NCBI GenBank assembly: GCA_964247085.1
Contig: CAXTSX010000015.1
Coordinates: 1 to 64,000, forward strand
DNA from: JAAFHZ01 sp964247085
GTDB lineage: Bacteria > Cyanobacteriota > Cyanobacteriia > Cyanobacteriales > Chamaesiphonaceae
Reading direction: 5' to 3'
Length of the DNA: 64,000 nucleotides
The first letter of the stretch is position 1, and each line of letters opens with the position of its first letter. A program made the translations under genes and the position numbers. This document shows positions 61,645 to 64,000 of this stretch, one piece after another. The notes beneath the pieces are model-generated. The model did no database searches and had not been told where the DNA came from. It saw nothing but the letters and a program-made list of their open reading frames with translations.

Positions 61645-62113
61645 TAACAGCGGCTTTACTTTGTTAGAAACGTTGATCGTGCTGGCCATCATTGGGATCA
61701 TTGCCGCAATCGGGATTCCCAATGTGCTGGCCATGTATCAGCGGCAACAGCTTAACAATGCAGTCAATATGGTATTCTCCGCTCTGCAAGAAGCTCAACA
61801 ACGGGCGATCGAACGCAATCGTAGTTGCATTGTAATTTTTGATGCGGGGCAGGCCAAGATTTTGGCGAATGGTAGCAATCATTGTCTGGTGACGGGCGAT
61901 CGATCATTACCCACTGGCATTACCCTCGCTCACAGCGGGAGTAGTTCAATTTCCTACGGTGCCAAAGGCAATACCACCGATAACCGCACTATTCTTTTGA
62001 ATTTGCGCAATAGCACAGCAGCCCCCAAATGCGTGGTGGTATCGGCGCCGATCGGCATTCTGCGCCAAGGCACTTACGACCAAACCCAACGGCTGTGTGC
62101 TAGTAATCCATGA
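61622..62113 (+). CDS. Minor pilin/pseudopilin, GspH/FimT-like
   Basis: ATG at 61622 (163 residues) overlaps the previous stop; a longer start at 61577 would give an unusual leader. The prepilin site is NSGFTLLETLIVLAIIGIIA with Glu5. GIPNVLAMYQRQQLNNAVNM and ALQEAQQRAIERN resemble GspH/FimT-type minor pilins that sit at the tip. The stop overlaps the next start as ATGA. Confidence 0.85.
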   Translation: MLYSNVPSNSGFTLLETLIVLAIIGIIAAIGIPNVLAMYQRQQLNNAVNMVFSALQEAQQRAIERNRSCIVIFDAGQAKILANGSNHCLVTGDRSLPTGITLAHSGSSSISYGAKGNTTDNRTILLNLRNSTAAPKCVVVSAPIGILRQGTYDQTQRLCASNP

Positions 62114-63414
62114 CATCCATTAATAGATTTGGCAGGTTTGATAGATTGGTTCGATCGCGTCGCCAAGAGCAGGGATTTACCATCCCCACGGTCATGGGCA
62201 TCGGAATTGTGATGGTTTTAATTGCTGCTGCTTTGATTAATCGGGTGCAAAATGACCAGGCGATCGCCGGGATGCAATTTAGAAGTGAAGGCGCCATTAA
62301 TGCCGCCGAGATTGGTATTGTGCGGTTACAGTCTTTTTTGACCCAAAATCGGCTGTTTGCCACCCAGAATTCCGCTCAGTGGGAGACGCTGGTCACTAAT
62401 TTAAACAATGAAATTGGCTCCTGTCCAAATCTTGCCCTTAATAATGCTTGGATTGAAGGTCAGGGCTATGCTCAAGGACAATGGTTAAATGCTGGTCAGG
62501 CTAACCACCAATATCGCCTGCTTAGTTACAACTATCAATCGCAGCCAGGTAGTAATAGACAAGTCGGGTTAGCTACACTAATCGTCGAAGGACAGGTGAC
62601 TGGTGGTCTGCGACCAGCCGTAAGTCGGCTAGCTATCGAAATTCCGATCGCCACGGCTAGCTCGCCCCCGGCACCACCAGCCCTCTCCGCCAAAAGTTTT
62701 AATGTAAGCAGCACGACTAAAGTTACCGGTGATGTTCGTGCCCATACCTGTCCAGACTTAGCTGATGTCGATCGAGTCCCCGGAATTGCTAATACCAATC
62801 TGACAACTGGTAAAATCACTGCCGAACTAGATACGTTTTGGCCACAGCCTCATCTGGCTCCGGCCAGTGCTATCTCCCTGCCGGTGATCAAAGGCAATAT
62901 CAATTTGCCCCGGCTGGCGGATTTTCCTGATGCTCAGGGTAATTTTGACTATGTGGTGGAATCGGATGCCTTCAACAATTCGATCCAACTACCAGATGAT
63001 CAAAAAATCACTGTGCAAGTAGCCGCCAATCAGTCAGTCAATCTCTATACTCGGGGAAATATTGACCTCGGTGGTGGTCAGGTCAATGTGCCAGTAGCGG
63101 GCGAGACTCAGCCTCACCCTGAAAAATTGCGGATTTATGGGAGCGATCGCACCCTCAAATTTTCCCTTAAAGATAGCGCCAGCGTCATGGCCTTAATTCA
63201 TGCCCCGTTGGCGATCGGTAGTAGTTGGGCCGCACCCAAAATAGGGACGGGGATCACGGGTAGTTTATTGCTTCAGCAGTGGGATACCGCGACTCACCGC
63301 AGCCAACTACCGATTAAACAACTGGACAACTGGCCAGCAGCTGCCCAGCCACCAGTGCAACAGTCGGCGATACAGTTACGATCGATTAGTCGTTGGCAAC
63401 GTCAGGGTCAGTAA
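62110..63414 (+). CDS. PilX-like exported pseudopilin-related protein lacking Glu5
   Basis: The 434-residue protein has a leader and hydrophobic segment QGFTIPTVMGIGIVMVLIAA, in which Glu at the fifth position after the cleavage site is replaced (FTIPT). The large region behind it is Ala/Gln-rich and beta-predicted (SQPGSNRQVGLATLIVEGQV). Such large proteins accompany minor pilins in cyanobacterial pilus or hormogonium-polysaccharide operons. Lacking Glu5, it may not be incorporated as other pilins are. Confidence 0.7.
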   Translation: MTSINRFGRFDRLVRSRRQEQGFTIPTVMGIGIVMVLIAAALINRVQNDQAIAGMQFRSEGAINAAEIGIVRLQSFLTQNRLFATQNSAQWETLVTNLNNEIGSCPNLALNNAWIEGQGYAQGQWLNAGQANHQYRLLSYNYQSQPGSNRQVGLATLIVEGQVTGGLRPAVSRLAIEIPIATASSPPAPPALSAKSFNVSSTTKVTGDVRAHTCPDLADVDRVPGIANTNLTTGKITAELDTFWPQPHLAPASAISLPVIKGNINLPRLADFPDAQGNFDYVVESDAFNNSIQLPDDQKITVQVAANQSVNLYTRGNIDLGGGQVNVPVAGETQPHPEKLRIYGSDRTLKFSLKDSASVMALIHAPLAIGSSWAAPKIGTGITGSLLLQQWDTATHRSQLPIKQLDNWPAAAQPPVQQSAIQLRSISRWQRQGQ

Positions 63415-63475
63415 CGATTTGGGACTGTAATGATCTACAGTGAAGATGATTTAAGTTGTTCAGTGGAGCTTGAAA

Positions 63476-64000
63476 ATGTCCCCAGCCCAAATTTTAGATG
63501 GCAAAGCCCTCGCCCAAAAAATGCAGGCAGCTTTAGCCGATCGCATTACCCAGCTGCAACCTAAAATTGGCCGCCCCCCAGGTTTAGCCGTTTTAATGGT
63601 GGGCGATAATCCGGCCAGTGCTGCTTATGTGAAAGGCAAAGAAAAAGCCTGTGCCAAGATGGGGATCACTTCCTTCGGGAAACATTTTGCGGCCAATGCC
63701 ACTCAAGCCGAACTGACCGCCGTTATTCATCAACTCAATGCCGACGATCGAGTGGATGGCATTCTGGTGCAGTTGCCTTTACCCAGTCATCTAGACTCCG
63801 TGGCTTTGCTCCACGAAATTGCTCCTCACAAAGATGCTGATGGTCTGCATCCTTTGAACCTCGGGCACTTAGTCCGCGATGAAGCCGGTCTGCGTAGCTG
63901 TACCCCTTTCGGTGTGATGCGATTGCTGGCCGAATATAATATTCCGATCGCTGGCCGTAGTGCTGTCGTGGTGGGTCGTAGTATTTTAGTGGGAAAACCC
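63476..64000 (+). CDS. folD: Bifunctional methylene-THF dehydrogenase/cyclohydrolase (FolD), 5' part
   Basis: The first 175 codons are present and the gene runs off the window. FolD interconverts methylene-, methenyl- and formyl-tetrahydrofolate with NADP. Motifs are AAYVKGKEKACAKMGI with the catalytic Lys in YxxxK, DGILVQLPLP, HKDADGLHP and the start of the NADP site VVVGRSILVGKP. Starting at ATG 63476 gives MSPAQILDGKALAQKMQAAL. Confidence 0.95.
   Translation, partial: MSPAQILDGKALAQKMQAALADRITQLQPKIGRPPGLAVLMVGDNPASAAYVKGKEKACAKMGITSFGKHFAANATQAELTAVIHQLNADDRVDGILVQLPLPSHLDSVALLHEIAPHKDADGLHPLNLGHLVRDEAGLRSCTPFGVMRLLAEYNIPIAGRSAVVVGRSILVGKP

Overview
The window looks like a cyanobacterial chromosome. 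The evidence is several HIP1-type GCGATCGC octamers (for example 1078-1085 and 4022-4029), a cyanobacterial gene repertoire (large two-domain ThyX-like protein, DUF6464, RppA/RppB-like two-component pair, plant-type GlgC, ClpB) and a tRNA-Phe without an encoded CCA. I cannot name the genus from sequence alone.

Layout. (1) 1-3410 is the inner end of a decayed integrative element beside the 3' end of tRNA-Phe. It holds an orphan C5-cytosine methyltransferase with a substituted catalytic motif, several small unknown genes, a SWIM-type zinc-finger protein, and a frameshifted, truncated tyrosine integrase next to a 37-bp inverted repeat. (2) 3411-8417 is core: tRNA-Phe, plsX, fabH, clpB. (3) 8519-23661 is a metal-handling region. 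It has an RppA/RppB-like two-component system with a histidine-rich sensor domain, a MATE/ANKH-like transporter, a Zn/Cd-type P1B ATPase behind a near-perfect Fur/Zur box, and a long minus-strand group (membrane fusion protein, CusA-type RND pump, lipoprotein, double DUF305 protein, copper ATPase, anchored cupredoxin). (4) 23817-30856 holds a RecD2-like helicase, then a tight minus-strand trio (dCMP deaminase, a PD-(D/E)XK nuclease domain fused to a ParA ATPase, a degenerate ParB-like protein), and divergently dut and thyX. dCMP deaminase, Dut and ThyX together make the dCMP to dUMP to dTMP route.

(5) 31193-54590 is a surface polysaccharide locus: DegT aminotransferase, initiating sugar-phosphate transferase, six glycosyltransferases, three NAD-dependent epimerases/dehydratases, two Wzy/O-antigen-ligase-like proteins, a Wzx/MurJ-like flippase, a hexapeptide acetyltransferase and two paralogous exported DUF4091 (GH123-like) proteins. 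It is peppered with mobile debris: a 141-bp MITE with perfect inverted repeats and an 11-bp target duplication, a second small inverted-repeat element, and nested remains of IS5-like, IS21-like (istB with a nonsense codon) and another IS between the two DUF4091 genes. (6) 54626-64000 is core again: leuD and leuC, a DUF6464 gene, a small ABM-like protein, a CadD-type transporter, ppk2, glgC, rpmB, a three-gene minor-pilin operon and the 5' part of folD, which runs off the window.

The most system-like unusual arrangement is the dCMP deaminase / nuclease-ParA / ParB-like operon. The best-defined undescribed mobile object is the MITE at 43001-43141. All identifications come from reading motifs and translations by eye. 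No database search was run.
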